From: Floricoccus tropicus
GTDB lineage: Bacteria; Bacillota; Bacilli; Lactobacillales; Streptococcaceae
Direction of reading: 5' to 3'
Assembly (NCBI RefSeq): GCF_001832905.1
Contig: NZ_MKIR01000004.1
Span: 150,970 to 214,969, forward strand
DNA: 64,000 bases
Shown: positions 63,967 through 64,000 of the stretch, piece after piece
Numbering within the stretch: position 1 is the stretch's first letter
Layout: every line of letters begins with the position of its first letter
Notes under the pieces: model-generated
Databases searched by the model: none
Told to the model about the DNA's origin: nothing
What the model saw: the letters and a program-made list of their open reading frames with translations, nothing else
Made by a program: the position numbers and the translations under genes

Positions 63967-64000
63967 AAAAGATGGCTCTATAATTTCTAGTGTGGGTGGT

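Overview
The window is low-GC (about one third G+C) chromosomal DNA of a lactic acid bacterium. The best guess is the family Streptococcaceae, on the Lactococcus/Floricoccus side rather than Streptococcus proper. The reasons are gene order and family content read from the sequence: rimP-nusA-rnpM-ylxQ-infB-rbfA, nrdR-dnaB-dnaI, hit/ecsA-ecsB-ccrZ-trmB, lytSR-lrgAB, a glycerol facilitator divergent from a 760-residue PepX, CppA, and a cluster of Rgg/MutR-type regulators. The species cannot be fixed by eye. No tRNA, rRNA, prophage, insertion sequence or CRISPR array was found.

Layout. 0-9.8 kb: small accessory enzymes (acetyltransferase, DJ-1/PfpI protein, alkaline phosphatase behind a PhoP-type box, phosphoesterase, short-chain dehydrogenase, a DUF2829/Tad2-like protein, an ABC-F ATPase, a membrane-anchored deiminase) and a long-form RsgA-like GTPase. 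9.8-18.5 kb: metG and exoA divergent, a HAD phosphatase, a GntR-controlled membrane protein, and a second RsgA-like GTPase co-transcribed with an ABC exporter, then PPase and ArsC-like genes. 18.5-28.2 kb: translation block (rplK-rplA, then the rimP to rbfA operon) carrying dense intergenic hairpin repeats. 28.3-34.9 kb: stress and envelope genes ending in lytS-lytR-lrgA-lrgB. 34.9-45.8 kb: MFS, der, nitroreductase, dnaI-dnaB-nrdR, trmB-ccrZ-ecsB-ecsA, hit. 45.8-52.7 kb: an ECF sigma/anti-sigma pair, an amino acid permease, a serine hydrolase, CppA, a TSUP transporter and a CPBP protease. 52.7-60.6 kb: a one-strand cluster of four Rgg-like regulators, two duplicated ABC exporters and an ANT(6)-like nucleotidyltransferase. 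60.6-64 kb: glpF and pepX.

Most striking signals. First, three genes whose products act on the ribosome (two RsgA-like GTPases that start with TTG, and one ABC-F protein) each have a near-consensus promoter, a short leader ORF with its own Shine-Dalgarno sequence, and an RNA structure that could hide the Shine-Dalgarno or terminate transcription. This looks like leader-peptide attenuation responding to translation stress. Two of the three cases (the RsgA paralogues) do not match any attenuator I know. Second, at least ten intergenic hairpins share conserved flanks while their stems differ in sequence but stay paired. Third, the Rgg/ABC/ANT(6) cluster looks like a multi-input peptide-responsive export or resistance locus with no recognisable pheromone gene. 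These are hypotheses from reading alone; the needed searches are stated with each finding.
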